Origin: Maribacter vaceletii
Lineage (GTDB): Bacteria; Bacteroidota; Bacteroidia; Flavobacteriales; Flavobacteriaceae
Direction: 5' to 3'
Assembly (NCBI RefSeq): GCF_003634105.1
Contig: NZ_RBIQ01000013.1
Span: 22,121 to 86,120 of the forward strand
DNA: 64,000 bases
Shown: in pieces, positions 45,644-53,837 of the stretch
How positions within the stretch are numbered: the stretch's first letter is position 1
How the letters are laid out: each line of letters begins with the position of its first letter
Program-made: the position numbers and the translations under genes
Notes under the pieces: generated by a model
The model's database searches: none
The model's input: the letters and a program-made list of their open reading frames with translations, nothing else
Told to the model about the DNA's origin: nothing

Positions 45644-46186
45644 ATGCAAAAACTAATAACTGTAACAGGACTACTTGTGTTCTCTGTATTTACTACACCT
45701 CTTTTAGCACAACAAGATGTATTTATTAAAGAATATTTAGAGCGATTAGAAAAATCTAAGGAATACTTAATTCTTGTGGCAGAAACAATGCCAGAAGATA
45801 AATATACTTTTAAAGCAACGCCAGAATCTATGAGTTTTGCAGAAAATTTAATGCATATAGCTTGGGCAATGGATTGGCATAGTCAATCTTTAATGGGAGA
45901 GCGTAAAGCCAGAGACTGGAATACTGATACAGAGCTAAAAGTTGATGCAAAATCTAAAAAGGAAATGATTGCTACGGTAGAGAAAACTTTTGCTATAACC
46001 ACAGAATTTATATCAAAATTTGATGTAAATAAACTGGATGAAAGGTTAGATTATTTTGGAGCCAATAGAACAAAAAGGCAAATTTTATTATTACTTACAG
46101 ATCATATAACACATCACAGAGGACAAATGCTTGTTTATATGCGACTAAATAAGCTAAAACCACCAAGGTATGTGCTTTATCAATAA
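45644..46186 (+). CDS. Secreted DinB-family protein
   Basis: 180 residues. A signal peptide (about 1-23, TPLLAQQ) precedes a four-helix DinB/YfiT-like domain. Metal-binding His residues are in MHIAWAMDWH and in DHITHHRGQMLVYMR near the C-terminus. Enzymes of this superfamily use mycothiol, bacillithiol or other small thiols; many Bacteroidota members are unassigned. Export out of the cytoplasm is notable since thiol transferases are usually cytosolic. Confidence 0.83.
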   Translation: MQKLITVTGLLVFSVFTTPLLAQQDVFIKEYLERLEKSKEYLILVAETMPEDKYTFKATPESMSFAENLMHIAWAMDWHSQSLMGERKARDWNTDTELKVDAKSKKEMIATVEKTFAITTEFISKFDVNKLDERLDYFGANRTKRQILLLLTDHITHHRGQMLVYMRLNKLKPPRYVLYQ

Positions 46187-46809
46187 AATAGAAAATTAAA
46201 AATTTTAAAGACTTTTTTAGAGTGCTTACTATTTCTTCTAATGATCAGCATGTATTTTACGGTTGTTTTATTTATGACTGCATTGGTGTAGAATAGAAAG
46301 TACTTAGGTTTTAAAAAAAAAAGCGGCATTTTGAGTGCTGTCTTTTTAAAAGAGGAAAAATGTACTGGTTAATAAAAAAAGCGTCATTTCGAGTGTTTTC
46401 TCTGTAAAAGAAGAGAAGGTGTACTGGTTCTAAAAAAAGCGTCATTTCGAGTGTTTTATTTTCCTGCAAGGAAGATAAAATGTATCGAGAAAAGCTTTTT
46501 TTTACCTAAAAAAGTCATTTTTTCTTCCAAAACATATAAAAAAGATGCTAAAAAGTACTTTTTTTAGAAACCAATAATAAAATAAAAACAACCAAAAATG
46601 AGGGTTTTGCCCTCAAAAACCTAGTTTTCACTTATACAAACCGTAGTTATGTACTTTTAGTTAATAACTATTAAAAGGTATTACGCTTTTCTATTTTTTA
46701 GATTACTTTTTTATTAAGATTTTTACTGCAAATAAAAAATGTGGGCTGTTTACAAGGGGGAGATTGGTTTGTGCATCTTTGTTGTGATAACTAAAAAAAA
46801 TATAATAAT
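46187..46809. other. Long intergenic region with repeats, upstream of DUF262 gene
   Basis: About 620 bases without a gene. It contains three tandem units of a flavobacterial intergenic repeat (46319-46497), an isolated hairpin TGAGGG-TTTTG-CCCTCA at 46599-46615, and the palindrome TAGTTAATAACTA at 46658-46670. The rest is low-complexity AT-rich sequence. A promoter for the DUF262 gene is expected in the last 70 bases, where CATCTTTG near 46776 is one base off the -7 consensus. Confidence 0.6.
46319..46497. repeat. Three tandem copies of GCGTCATTTCGAGTG intergenic repeat
   Basis: Units of about 58 bp begin at about 46323, 46381 and 46439. Each has the core GCGTCATTTCGAGTG (first copy with two changes), a different hairpin, then TGTACTGG or TGTATCGAGAA. 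The third unit has an 11-bp stem TTTTATTTTCC / GGAAGATAAAA with one G-T pair. The right half TGTATCGAGAA resembles the reverse complement of the core, so each unit is an imperfect inverted repeat. The core word is familiar from flavobacterial intergenic regions. Confidence 0.7.
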
Positions 46810-48498
46810 ATGGGATTAGGGAATTATGAACTTAGAAATTTAGATAAAGTGTTTAATAATACTCCGAAAATTAAAGTTCCTTTTTTTCAAAGACCTTATT
46901 CTTGGAAGAAATCAGAACAATCTCAATTTCTTGAAGACTTATTCAGAGTTCACGATGAAAAGTTATCTAGTTATTTCATCGGATCAATTTTTCTTAGAGA
47001 AGCTACAGAAGATGAAGAAGAATTCTTAATTATTGACGGACAACAAAGAATTACGTCTGCAACGATTTTGATATCTGTAATAAGAGATATACTTAGACAG
47101 TACAATGACCAAAGGCACCTAAAAATAGAATCTCGTTATTTGTTTGAAGAGGATATGATAACAAGTGAAAAAGAGTATAAAATAAATTTAAATGATGTCA
47201 ACAGAAACTTTTTTAGAGAGAAAATTTTAGATAAAGAAAAAGCTTCAAAAAAAATTGAGAATTTTAAAAAAATCTCTCAAATCAGTGATACAAATAAATT
47301 ACTTTTAGATTGTTATAAATTATATCATAAGTCATTATTAGATTGGATTAAAGGTAAAGAACATCCTGAAAACTTAACTAGTTTACTCTTATTACTTAAA
47401 ACACTTACAGATAAATTTCAAACACTATCAATAATTGTAACAGACGACAATGAGGCATTTACAATATTTGAAACTTTAAATGACCGAGGACTTGATCTTA
47501 CAATTTCTGACTTGCTTAAGAATTATTTATTTTCTATTATTTATGATTCTGCAGATGAAGACGACACAAGACTATTAGTAACTCAGTGGGACGCTATGGT
47601 TGAGAAACTTGGAAAATCAATAAGTGGTTTTTTTAAGCATTATTGGAATTCAAAAAATAAACCCATTTCCGAAAAACAAATATTTAGAGAATTAAAAGAT
47701 AAGATTAGAACTAAAAAACAGGTTTTGTCTTTTCTGAAAGAAATATTTACAGAATCAGAAATTTATTATTTTCTTTTAAATCCAGAACATTCATATTGGA
47801 ATAATAAAACTACCGAGGGCTTACTAGATGAAGTGACAATATTAGGAATGAGACAATGTCTTCCGGTTTTATTATCTGCTAAGATTAAGTTTACTCAAGA
47901 CGAGTTTGTAAAAACTATTGAATCATGTATCGGACTTTCTTTCAGATATAGTACTGTATGTAATCTACATAATAACAAGCTAGAAGGTTTATATAGTAAC
48001 ATTTCTAATCAAATAAGAGATAATAAAATAAAAACTAACTCCAAGGTCAGAGAGATTTTAAAAACACTTGATCCGAAGGACTCAATATACGTGGAGTCTT
48101 TTAAAAACCTTAATTATAAGAGTAATAAAACCCCAAGATATATTCTAAAAAAAATTAATAATAACCTTGATAAAGGTAACGAAATTGTGAGTTCAGATAT
48201 GATTACCTTAGAACATATTGTGCCTGAAAAACCTATTGAGGCCTACGCGGATTTTTTCAAAAAGTATAAAATAATACATAAGGAAGTAGTTTATAAATTA
48301 TATAATATGACAATATTAAGTGAAGAATACAATAGAATTGCTTCCAGTCAGCTTTTCAAAAATAAATTAGAAATGTTCAGCAAGTCTAGACTTCCTATTA
48401 ATACAAAAATGCAATCTTTTACGGAGTGGACTAAAGATCAAATGACAGATTGGGGTGAATATTTGTTAACTCAATCTAAAATAGTCTGGAAAATATAA
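46810..48498 (+). CDS. DUF262/DUF1524 protein (GmrSD-like nuclease)
   Basis: 562 residues. The N-terminal DUF262 (ParB/GmrS-like) domain has VPFFQRPYSWKK (about 23-34) and FLIIDGQQRITSATIL (about 74-89), the signature nucleotide-binding motif. A helical middle region follows. The C-terminal DUF1524 (His-Me finger nuclease, GmrD-like) shows ITLEHIVPEKP (near 473, catalytic His) and YNMTILSEEYNRIASSQLF with the matching Asn residues. Fused proteins of this kind act as type IV restriction enzymes against modified phage DNA, so defence is the likely role. It is a lone gene with no partner in either direction, flanked by repeat-rich intergenic DNA, which suggests acquisition by transfer. Confidence 0.87.
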   Translation: MGLGNYELRNLDKVFNNTPKIKVPFFQRPYSWKKSEQSQFLEDLFRVHDEKLSSYFIGSIFLREATEDEEEFLIIDGQQRITSATILISVIRDILRQYNDQRHLKIESRYLFEEDMITSEKEYKINLNDVNRNFFREKILDKEKASKKIENFKKISQISDTNKLLLDCYKLYHKSLLDWIKGKEHPENLTSLLLLLKTLTDKFQTLSIIVTDDNEAFTIFETLNDRGLDLTISDLLKNYLFSIIYDSADEDDTRLLVTQWDAMVEKLGKSISGFFKHYWNSKNKPISEKQIFRELKDKIRTKKQVLSFLKEIFTESEIYYFLLNPEHSYWNNKTTEGLLDEVTILGMRQCLPVLLSAKIKFTQDEFVKTIESCIGLSFRYSTVCNLHNNKLEGLYSNISNQIRDNKIKTNSKVREILKTLDPKDSIYVESFKNLNYKSNKTPRYILKKINNNLDKGNEIVSSDMITLEHIVPEKPIEAYADFFKKYKIIHKEVVYKLYNMTILSEEYNRIASSQLFKNKLEMFSKSRLPINTKMQSFTEWTKDQMTDWGEYLLTQSKIVWKI

Positions 48499-48550
48499 CT
48501 AAGAGCAACAATTTGTATAGTGCATATGCACTCAATGGGGTGAAAATGCC

Positions 48551-48597
48551 CCCGCTAGCGCGAGCGTCACGCTCGTGCCGTTTAGAGTAAACCAAAT
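48551..48597. repeat. REP-like hairpin repeat, copy 1
   Basis: GCTAGCGCGAGCGTCACGCT continues to CGTGCCG and an AT-rich tail TTTAGAGTAAACCAA. The stem CGAGCGT (48561-48567) / ACGCTCG (48569-48575) extends to 10 bp with one G-T pair. It is strikingly GC-rich for this genome. A second copy lies at 49685-49732. Confidence 0.7.
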
Positions 48598-48670
48598 GAA
48601 ACTAAGTTTACAACGTAGTACCGTTTATGAGTAAGCGATAGGGTAAGCAATAAAAGTTAGGTTTTAAGTT

Positions 48671-48832
48671 ATGAATGTTTTGTATAAGAGATGGAGCTTA
48701 GAAGCTGCAAACTTCGAAAAGTGTCCGTTGGCATTCAGAAGATTAATTTTTCCTGAAAGTTTAGGAGCAAGCTTTACCTTCATTAAAATTGCGGAAATGA
48801 AGCTCTTTCCTTTTCTTAATTTTTTAGGGTAA
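48671..48832 (+). CDS. Possible 53-residue small ORF
   Basis: ATG 48671 to TAA 48832. The product would start MNVLYKRWSLEAANFEKC and end FPFLNFLG. It has no signal peptide or known motif, and no clear ribosome-binding context can be judged in this lineage. It could equally be a remnant of a degraded repeat, since the reverse strand is also open over much of this stretch. Low confidence. Confidence 0.25.
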   Translation: MNVLYKRWSLEAANFEKCPLAFRRLIFPESLGASFTFIKIAEMKLFPFLNFLG

Positions 48833-48868
48833 TTTAGATGTCTACAATTTATATTTAAATATTAAAAA

Positions 48869-49639
48869 ATGAAAAGTTTTTTGTACTTGGTTTTAATAAT
48901 TGCTTTAACGTCTTCCTGTAAGCAGAAAAAAGACAATAAATGGATTCCTATTTTTAATGGCAATAACTTAGAAGGGTGGTCACCAAAGTTTACAGGTCAA
49001 GAATATGGGGATAATTACTTAAATACCTTTAGAGTAGAAGACGGGAAGTTAATTGTTTCTTATGATGATTACGATAATTTTGATAACAAATTTGGGCATC
49101 TTTTCTACAAGGAAAAGCTTTCAAAATACAGATTACGATTAGAATATCGCTTTCTTACAGGCTTGGTTTCTGGAGCACCATCTTGGGCCTTTAAAAACAG
49201 CGGTATCAAATATCATACCCCGCACCCTTCTGAACTACCTCTTAACCAAACTTTCTTAACTGCAGTTGAGGCTCAGATATTAGGGGGCGATGGCGAAACA
49301 GAACGATTTACAGGAAATGCATGTACCGCTGGAACACATATTGAAATGAATGATAGTTTAATTACAGAACATTGCTCAATCTCAAGCTATCCTGCTATTA
49401 GTGATACCCGTTGGGTAAAGATGGAGATTGAAGTGCATGGAAGCGAAAAAATAATTCACAAAATTAACGGCAAGGTAGTAATAGAGTACTCCAAACCCCA
49501 ATATGATGACACTGATGCATTTGCACGGGAGCTCCTGGAAAAAGGGCGTCCAAGGATTATAAGCGAGGGATATATTGCACTTCAGGGAGAGGGTAATCCT
49601 ATAGAATTCAGAAATATAGAGTTATTGAAACTGGATTAA
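48869..49639 (+). CDS. DUF1080 lipoprotein (3-keto-disaccharide hydrolase-like)
   Basis: 256 residues. The lipoprotein signal ends at IALTSSC (Cys17). The body is one DUF1080 concanavalin-like domain: WIPIFNGNNLEGWSPKF (about 24-40), FRVEDGKLIVSYDDYDN, a central RLRLEYRFLTG strand, AVEAQILGGDGE, and WVKMEIEVHGSEKIIHKING. Characterised relatives cleave 3-keto-disaccharides; others may only bind glycans. It is flanked on both sides by REP-like repeat copies (48551 and 49685), so it looks like a bracketed cargo gene. No oxidoreductase partner is adjacent. Confidence 0.85.
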   Translation: MKSFLYLVLIIALTSSCKQKKDNKWIPIFNGNNLEGWSPKFTGQEYGDNYLNTFRVEDGKLIVSYDDYDNFDNKFGHLFYKEKLSKYRLRLEYRFLTGLVSGAPSWAFKNSGIKYHTPHPSELPLNQTFLTAVEAQILGGDGETERFTGNACTAGTHIEMNDSLITEHCSISSYPAISDTRWVKMEIEVHGSEKIIHKINGKVVIEYSKPQYDDTDAFARELLEKGRPRIISEGYIALQGEGNPIEFRNIELLKLD

Positions 49640-49684
49640 TAATTGTTAAACATTTTTATGTAATATAGAGGGTGTTATTAACTC

Positions 49685-49732
49685 CACTAGCGCGAGCATC
49701 TCGCTCGTGCCGTAAAGAGTAGACCAATTGAA
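49685..49732. repeat. REP-like hairpin repeat, copy 2
   Basis: CACTAGCGCGAGCATCTCGC continues to TCGTGCCG and the tail TAAAGAGTAGACCAA. It is the same orientation as copy 1 and aligns with it over about 48 bases with a handful of substitutions. The stem is shorter (CGAGC/GCTCG). Confidence 0.7.
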
Positions 49733-49826
49733 ATAATAGTTTAGCAAGTTAAAAGGAATAAAAAATAAAATTTATTTTGTTACATTACAATTAGTTATAC
49801 TTTTAAGTATTTAAAATAAAAATAGT

Positions 49827-50537
49827 ATGAAAAAAATAGGCATTGCTATTACTGCATTGTTCTTCTCCTTTTTATCCTACGGGCAAGAATATAAAGAAGA
49901 ACTAAAAAGGGGTACATTTAATTTTCAGGTAACTGTTTCTAGAATTATACATGCACCCAGAGGCGTGTCAGAACAAAGAACTATTTTTTCTGCCAACGTA
50001 CCTTTAGAATGTTCTTATTACATTAATAGCGCAGAATTTGAAACTTCTAGAGAAAATTTAACACAAAAAAGCCATGCTTTAGGAGCTATACAAATAGAAA
50101 TGCGATACCAGTTCTACGAGTTTCTTTTTAAAAATTACCCTAAAGAAATGGATAAATACAAGCATTTAGGATATGCTGTATTATGTGATGTGGTAGAAAG
50201 TACAGATCCAAAACCTGTTTTTAGAAAATACATGCAATCTTCTATGCGTGCCGTAAAAATGAAAGGTTTAAATACCATACCATCTACACCATTACCAGAT
50301 TACGATGCTACAAAGATTATTTATGTTGACAATTTTTCTTACCAAGAGGGTAATATACGTGTAGAAAAATCAAGAGTAGGGAATAGGTTAGACGTTAAAC
50401 ACATCCGCACTAAAGATTATAAAGCGTTAGAAGAAAAAAAGAATGATTTTTCGTCTAGAGACCCTATCTATTTTAGACAAGAAAATTGGAAATATCAGCA
50501 AAACTCATCGTCTAGTAGAGGTCGTTCTCCTCGTTAG
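49827..50537 (+). CDS. Secreted protein of unknown function
   Basis: 236 residues. Signal peptide about 1-19 (FLSYGQ). The mature part is mixed alpha/beta with no motif I recognise. It contains FNFQVTVSRIIHAPRGV near the start and a basic, Ser/Arg-rich tail (SSSSRGRSPR). Probably periplasmic or exported. It has its own upstream gap of 187 bp with a REP-like repeat and is followed by another intergenic repeat at 50540. Confidence 0.65.
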   Translation: MKKIGIAITALFFSFLSYGQEYKEELKRGTFNFQVTVSRIIHAPRGVSEQRTIFSANVPLECSYYINSAEFETSRENLTQKSHALGAIQIEMRYQFYEFLFKNYPKEMDKYKHLGYAVLCDVVESTDPKPVFRKYMQSSMRAVKMKGLNTIPSTPLPDYDATKIIYVDNFSYQEGNIRVEKSRVGNRLDVKHIRTKDYKALEEKKNDFSSRDPIYFRQENWKYQQNSSSSRGRSPR

Positions 50538-50539
50538 TA

Positions 50540-50582
50540 CGAGTGATTTTTCTTTTTTTCATAGAAAAATAGTATCGAGAAC
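50540..50582. repeat. Further copy of the CGAGTG...GTATCGAG hairpin repeat
   Basis: CGAGTG (50540-50545), stem ATTTTTCT (50546-50553) / AGAAAAAT (50563-50570), then AGTATCGAGAAC. It has the same layout as the third unit at 46439-46492, with another stem sequence. It starts 3 bp after the stop of the 49827 gene. Confidence 0.6.
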
Positions 50583-50746
50583 TTTTTTAAGCATAATAAT
50601 TTTCTGAGAATGAGGGCTTATGTTAAAAAATAGCATGTTAATAAATATGCCAAAAACTATATGTTTTGGTGTTATTTATTTCTTTTCTTGTAAACAGTTT
50701 ATATATCCTGATAGCTGGAGCTACCCAACATTTGAAAAAGCTACTT

Positions 50747-51406
50747 ATGAAAAAAAAAGGCATACATATTCTCATTCAACTAATACTTGTTTTTTCTAGT
50801 TGTTACGCTCAAGATTTTAAAAACAACAAAATCAAGATGAATAATGAGGTAAAAGAGTTAGTGAAATTGGGAAAAGATTCAATTATTCAATTGGCGTTAC
50901 CTTTAATTGATGAAAAGGCAAGTTTAGAAAACTTTACTCATACAAGTGTCCAAACAAATGGTAATGAAATTTATGTTGTATTTTCAAATCCTATAATGTA
51001 CTTGCCAATCAATACCATATTTTACGATATTGTAGGTGTAAACCTGACTACAAAATTAAGTTTTAAAAGTAAAGTTGTAAACCCTATAGGTTTTACTACA
51101 GAAAAAAGTATTCCGTATTATAAACAAACAGAAGATTTTAAAAAGAAAATTGAATTTGTAATTGCAGCAATTGGTTCTTTTGATACTGCTGATATAATCA
51201 ATTTTAAAGATCAGATGCGCATTCTTGAAAAGGAAGACTACTACGATATTAGTGTTGTTTCGGAAATGCAAGAATCGTGGTATAAAGTAAAAAAAATAAC
51301 AGGAGAAATGTATGATGAAGGACACGCTCATTTAGAGCCAGAACCTTATTTTGAAAACGATAAAGGAACGTTTAAAGAAATACATTTTCCTGAAAAGGAT
51401 AAATAA
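50747..51406 (+). CDS. Secreted protein of unknown function
   Basis: 219 residues from ATG 50747; the upstream extension to 50666 would add residues before the signal sequence. Signal peptide about 1-23 (ILVFSSCYAQ); the Cys before YAQ could be a lipobox, but a standard cleavage site fits as well. The rest is not recognisable; it includes KIEFVIAAIGSFDTADIINF and an acidic His-containing stretch EGHAHLEPEPYFEND near the end. The RidA-family gene follows 32 bp later on the same strand. Confidence 0.65.
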   Translation: MKKKGIHILIQLILVFSSCYAQDFKNNKIKMNNEVKELVKLGKDSIIQLALPLIDEKASLENFTHTSVQTNGNEIYVVFSNPIMYLPINTIFYDIVGVNLTTKLSFKSKVVNPIGFTTEKSIPYYKQTEDFKKKIEFVIAAIGSFDTADIINFKDQMRILEKEDYYDISVVSEMQESWYKVKKITGEMYDEGHAHLEPEPYFENDKGTFKEIHFPEKDK

Positions 51407-51438
51407 TACCTATTGTCCTGAAATAGATAGAAAAACGA

Positions 51439-51900
51439 ATGAATCCAAAAGAAAATTTAAAGAAACTAGGATTACAATTACCAGAGGCATCCACCCCAGG
51501 AGGTAGTTATGAATCGGTAAATATCAGAAAAGATATTGCATATATTGCTATTCAATTTCCTATTTTAAATAACGAATTCAAATACCAAGGGCGTTTAGGA
51601 AATGAAATTTCAACTGAAGATGGATTTAAAGCAATGGAATTATGTGCATTGAATGTTTTGGCACAGGTAGATAAGAAAATAGGATTCAATAAAATTGTTG
51701 GTCTAAATCATATAGATGCTTATTTTCAATCTGGAGAAGATTGGGATGATTCACCAGCAATTGTTAACGGAGCTTCTGAATTATTTGTAAAAGTATTGGG
51801 AGATAAAGGGAAACACTCCAGAGCTATTTTTGGAGTTGAAAAACTACCAAGAAATTTTAGTGTAGGTTTAACCGTCTCTTTTACAATAGAAAAGGAGTAA
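51439..51900 (+). CDS. RidA/YjgF-family protein
   Basis: 153 residues, fitting the longer YjgF-like subgroup. It opens KKLGLQLPEASTPGGSYESV (the usual P-x-P-x-x-x-Y entry) and carries FKYQGRLGNEISTEDGFKAM and KIVGLNHIDAYFQSG. RidA proteins deaminate reactive enamine/imine intermediates; the catalytic Arg normally near the C-terminus (R-x-x-x-G-V) is matched by SRAIFGVEKLP. Subgroup members of this length are often inactive as RidA, so the reaction is uncertain. Confidence 0.82.
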   Translation: MNPKENLKKLGLQLPEASTPGGSYESVNIRKDIAYIAIQFPILNNEFKYQGRLGNEISTEDGFKAMELCALNVLAQVDKKIGFNKIVGLNHIDAYFQSGEDWDDSPAIVNGASELFVKVLGDKGKHSRAIFGVEKLPRNFSVGLTVSFTIEKE

Positions 51901-52082
51901 AGTTACACTCCATAACAAATAATTACTTTTTTAGATGTTATTTATCTGTCAAATAACTAAGTATATTTTATAAAGAGTAGGAGTTAATAAGAGTAGTTTG
52001 TTGTTTATTAAAAAAGCTTGCGTAAATTTATAAGGTAGCCAACTAAGGTTTCCAGAATTTTTAAGCACTAAAAAACATCAAA

Positions 52083-53159
52083 ATGTATAAAAAAATAAGT
52101 ATTATCGTAGTATTGAGTCTTTCCGTACTAATTACAAGTTGTAAAGATGCTCCTAAAAAAACTTTAGAAAAGCAAGAAGATAAAATCGTTTATGCCAGTG
52201 ATGTTATTCCGTTTTTTAACGACTGGAAATTAATTTTAGGAGATGGTTCTAATGTAGGGAATGCGATTAATTTTGAGAATAAAAATTTCTTTTACACGGT
52301 AAAAGAAGGGAATACTAATTGGGTGGTGTATAAAGCACCAAACGGTGGAGATACCCATGGAACCTCTAATAACACAAGAACAGAGTTAGCACAAGAAAAA
52401 AAATGGTATCCTAAAACTGCAAATGACAAATTAACTGCTACTCTAAAAGTAATGAATGTATCTTCTACTGGCGATGCTCGTGTAGCGGCAACGCATGCAG
52501 TTGTAGTAGGGCAAATACATAGTGCAGATGCGCATGAAAATGAGCCACTTAAAATATTCTACAAAAAATATCCTGGACATACAAAAGGTTCTGTCTTTTG
52601 GCATTATGAAATTAATACAGCAGGGGAAGATAATTCTGGAAGATGGGATTTTTCATCTGCCGTTTGGGGTAATGATTTTTCTGTGGTTGGTACTGGCGAA
52701 AACACCTACCCAGAAGAGCCAGAAGATGGCATTGCTTTAGGTGAAGAGTTTAGTTATGAGATTGTGGTGAAAGAGGGTATTATGAACTTAAAATTCACTA
52801 GTAAAGGACATGAAACTAAAACCTTTACCAAAAATCTAATAGAATCGGAATATACTACGAAAGCAGATATTCCTGCGCAAACGCAAGCATTATTTGTGCC
52901 AATTGGACAAGATGGTGTAGAACGCAAAAGTGCATATACAGGAGAAGGGCTTTTCTTTAAATTAGGAGCTTACAACCAAACCAACGGAAAATCTCCAGAG
53001 GTTAATAAAAACTGGTGTTCTGGAGCAGAAACACATGGAGGTGATATACAGAAACAATATGAAGATGGTAATTATGCAGAGGTTTGGTTTAAAACTGCTA
53101 AAATAGAAATAAGTAAAGATGCTGTTTCTAACCAAGGTTATTTTACCAAAAATGATTAG
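52083..53159 (+). CDS. PL7 alginate lyase (lipoprotein)
   Basis: 358 residues. Lipoprotein signal to Cys21 (SVLITSC). A single alginate_lyase2 (PL7) jelly-roll domain has all three signature regions: NNTRTELAQ (near 97-105, catalytic Arg), VVVGQIHSAD (Gln and His near 143-145) and FFKLGAYNQ (Tyr near 295). Q-I-H with Ile often goes with polyguluronate or mixed preference, but specificity is not certain. It would act outside the cell or in the periplasm, cutting alginate by beta-elimination. It opens the cassette PL7-lipoprotein-PL6-transporter. Confidence 0.92.
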   Translation: MYKKISIIVVLSLSVLITSCKDAPKKTLEKQEDKIVYASDVIPFFNDWKLILGDGSNVGNAINFENKNFFYTVKEGNTNWVVYKAPNGGDTHGTSNNTRTELAQEKKWYPKTANDKLTATLKVMNVSSTGDARVAATHAVVVGQIHSADAHENEPLKIFYKKYPGHTKGSVFWHYEINTAGEDNSGRWDFSSAVWGNDFSVVGTGENTYPEEPEDGIALGEEFSYEIVVKEGIMNLKFTSKGHETKTFTKNLIESEYTTKADIPAQTQALFVPIGQDGVERKSAYTGEGLFFKLGAYNQTNGKSPEVNKNWCSGAETHGGDIQKQYEDGNYAEVWFKTAKIEISKDAVSNQGYFTKND

Positions 53160-53220
53160 TGCTAGATAGCTTTTATTACTTTTTAATGGCGTAATTTACA
53201 CGTTTAAAATACATAGCGTT

Positions 53221-53679
53221 ATGAAAAAAAGTACCTTAAAAAAAAGTGTTTTAGCAAATCTATTTGTACTAGGATTACTGTACAGTTCTTGTGCTCCTAA
53301 AATAAATGAGAAAAGCTCCAACACTAAAAATAAAATGGATGGGGTTTGGAAATTGAGTCATTTTTATCATGTAGCAAACGCAGATACGCTTTTTACTAAT
53401 ACCAATAAAGTACAGCATAAAATTTATTTAAATGGTTTTGTAATTTGGAACGCAGATCCAGCTCCAGATACATCAGAATGGCATGGATTTGGAACCTATA
53501 CATTTAAGAATGATACTATTACAGAGGTGTTAACCTCTATGTCTACCTCCATGAAGAGTGATGTTAATACGTATGTTATTCCTATAGAACATAATGGCAA
53601 AACCTATAAGCAAGTAAATACCTATACCAGAAACGATACTATTTTTAAGAATATTGAGGTTTATAAAAAGTTAGATTAA
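53221..53679 (+). CDS. Lipoprotein of unknown function in alginate cassette
   Basis: 152 residues. Lipoprotein signal to Cys24 (LGLLYSSC). The mature part is a short all-beta domain reminiscent of lipocalin-like proteins (MDGVWKLSHFYHV near 38-50, then alternating strands ending FKNIEVYKKLD). I cannot assign a family. It lies 61 bp after the PL7 gene and 158 bp before PL6, all on the plus strand, so a role in alginate binding or processing is a reasonable guess. Confidence 0.7.
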   Translation: MKKSTLKKSVLANLFVLGLLYSSCAPKINEKSSNTKNKMDGVWKLSHFYHVANADTLFTNTNKVQHKIYLNGFVIWNADPAPDTSEWHGFGTYTFKNDTITEVLTSMSTSMKSDVNTYVIPIEHNGKTYKQVNTYTRNDTIFKNIEVYKKLD

Positions 53680-53837
53680 ACTATTTTTCTTAAGTTTTTA
53701 GTGAGATATTTATAGGTTTTTCACATTTTATTTTATAATAAAGTAGTAAATAGGTTATTTTATTAGTGATTCTTAATTATTTTGCAGTAGAAAATATCTA
53801 ATATAGACTTTAAGATGTTTTTAATAGTAAAAATAAA

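Larger units (their letters stand above)
48499..48868. other. Repeat-containing intergenic region after DUF262 gene
   Basis: 370 bases holding a perfect 14-bp palindrome AGTGCATATGCACT (48519-48532), the first copy of a GC-rich REP-like hairpin (48551-48597), and a 53-codon open frame (48671-48832) of doubtful status. Confidence 0.55.

Noticed and set aside
46319-46497. CRISPR array
   Set aside because: Only three imperfect units, spacers are hairpin-forming and partly alike, the core is not a typical CRISPR repeat, and no cas gene is near.
48551-49732. Integron attC sites around the DUF1080 gene
   Set aside because: No integrase gene and no attC core sites; the hairpin stem is short and GC-rich like a REP element.
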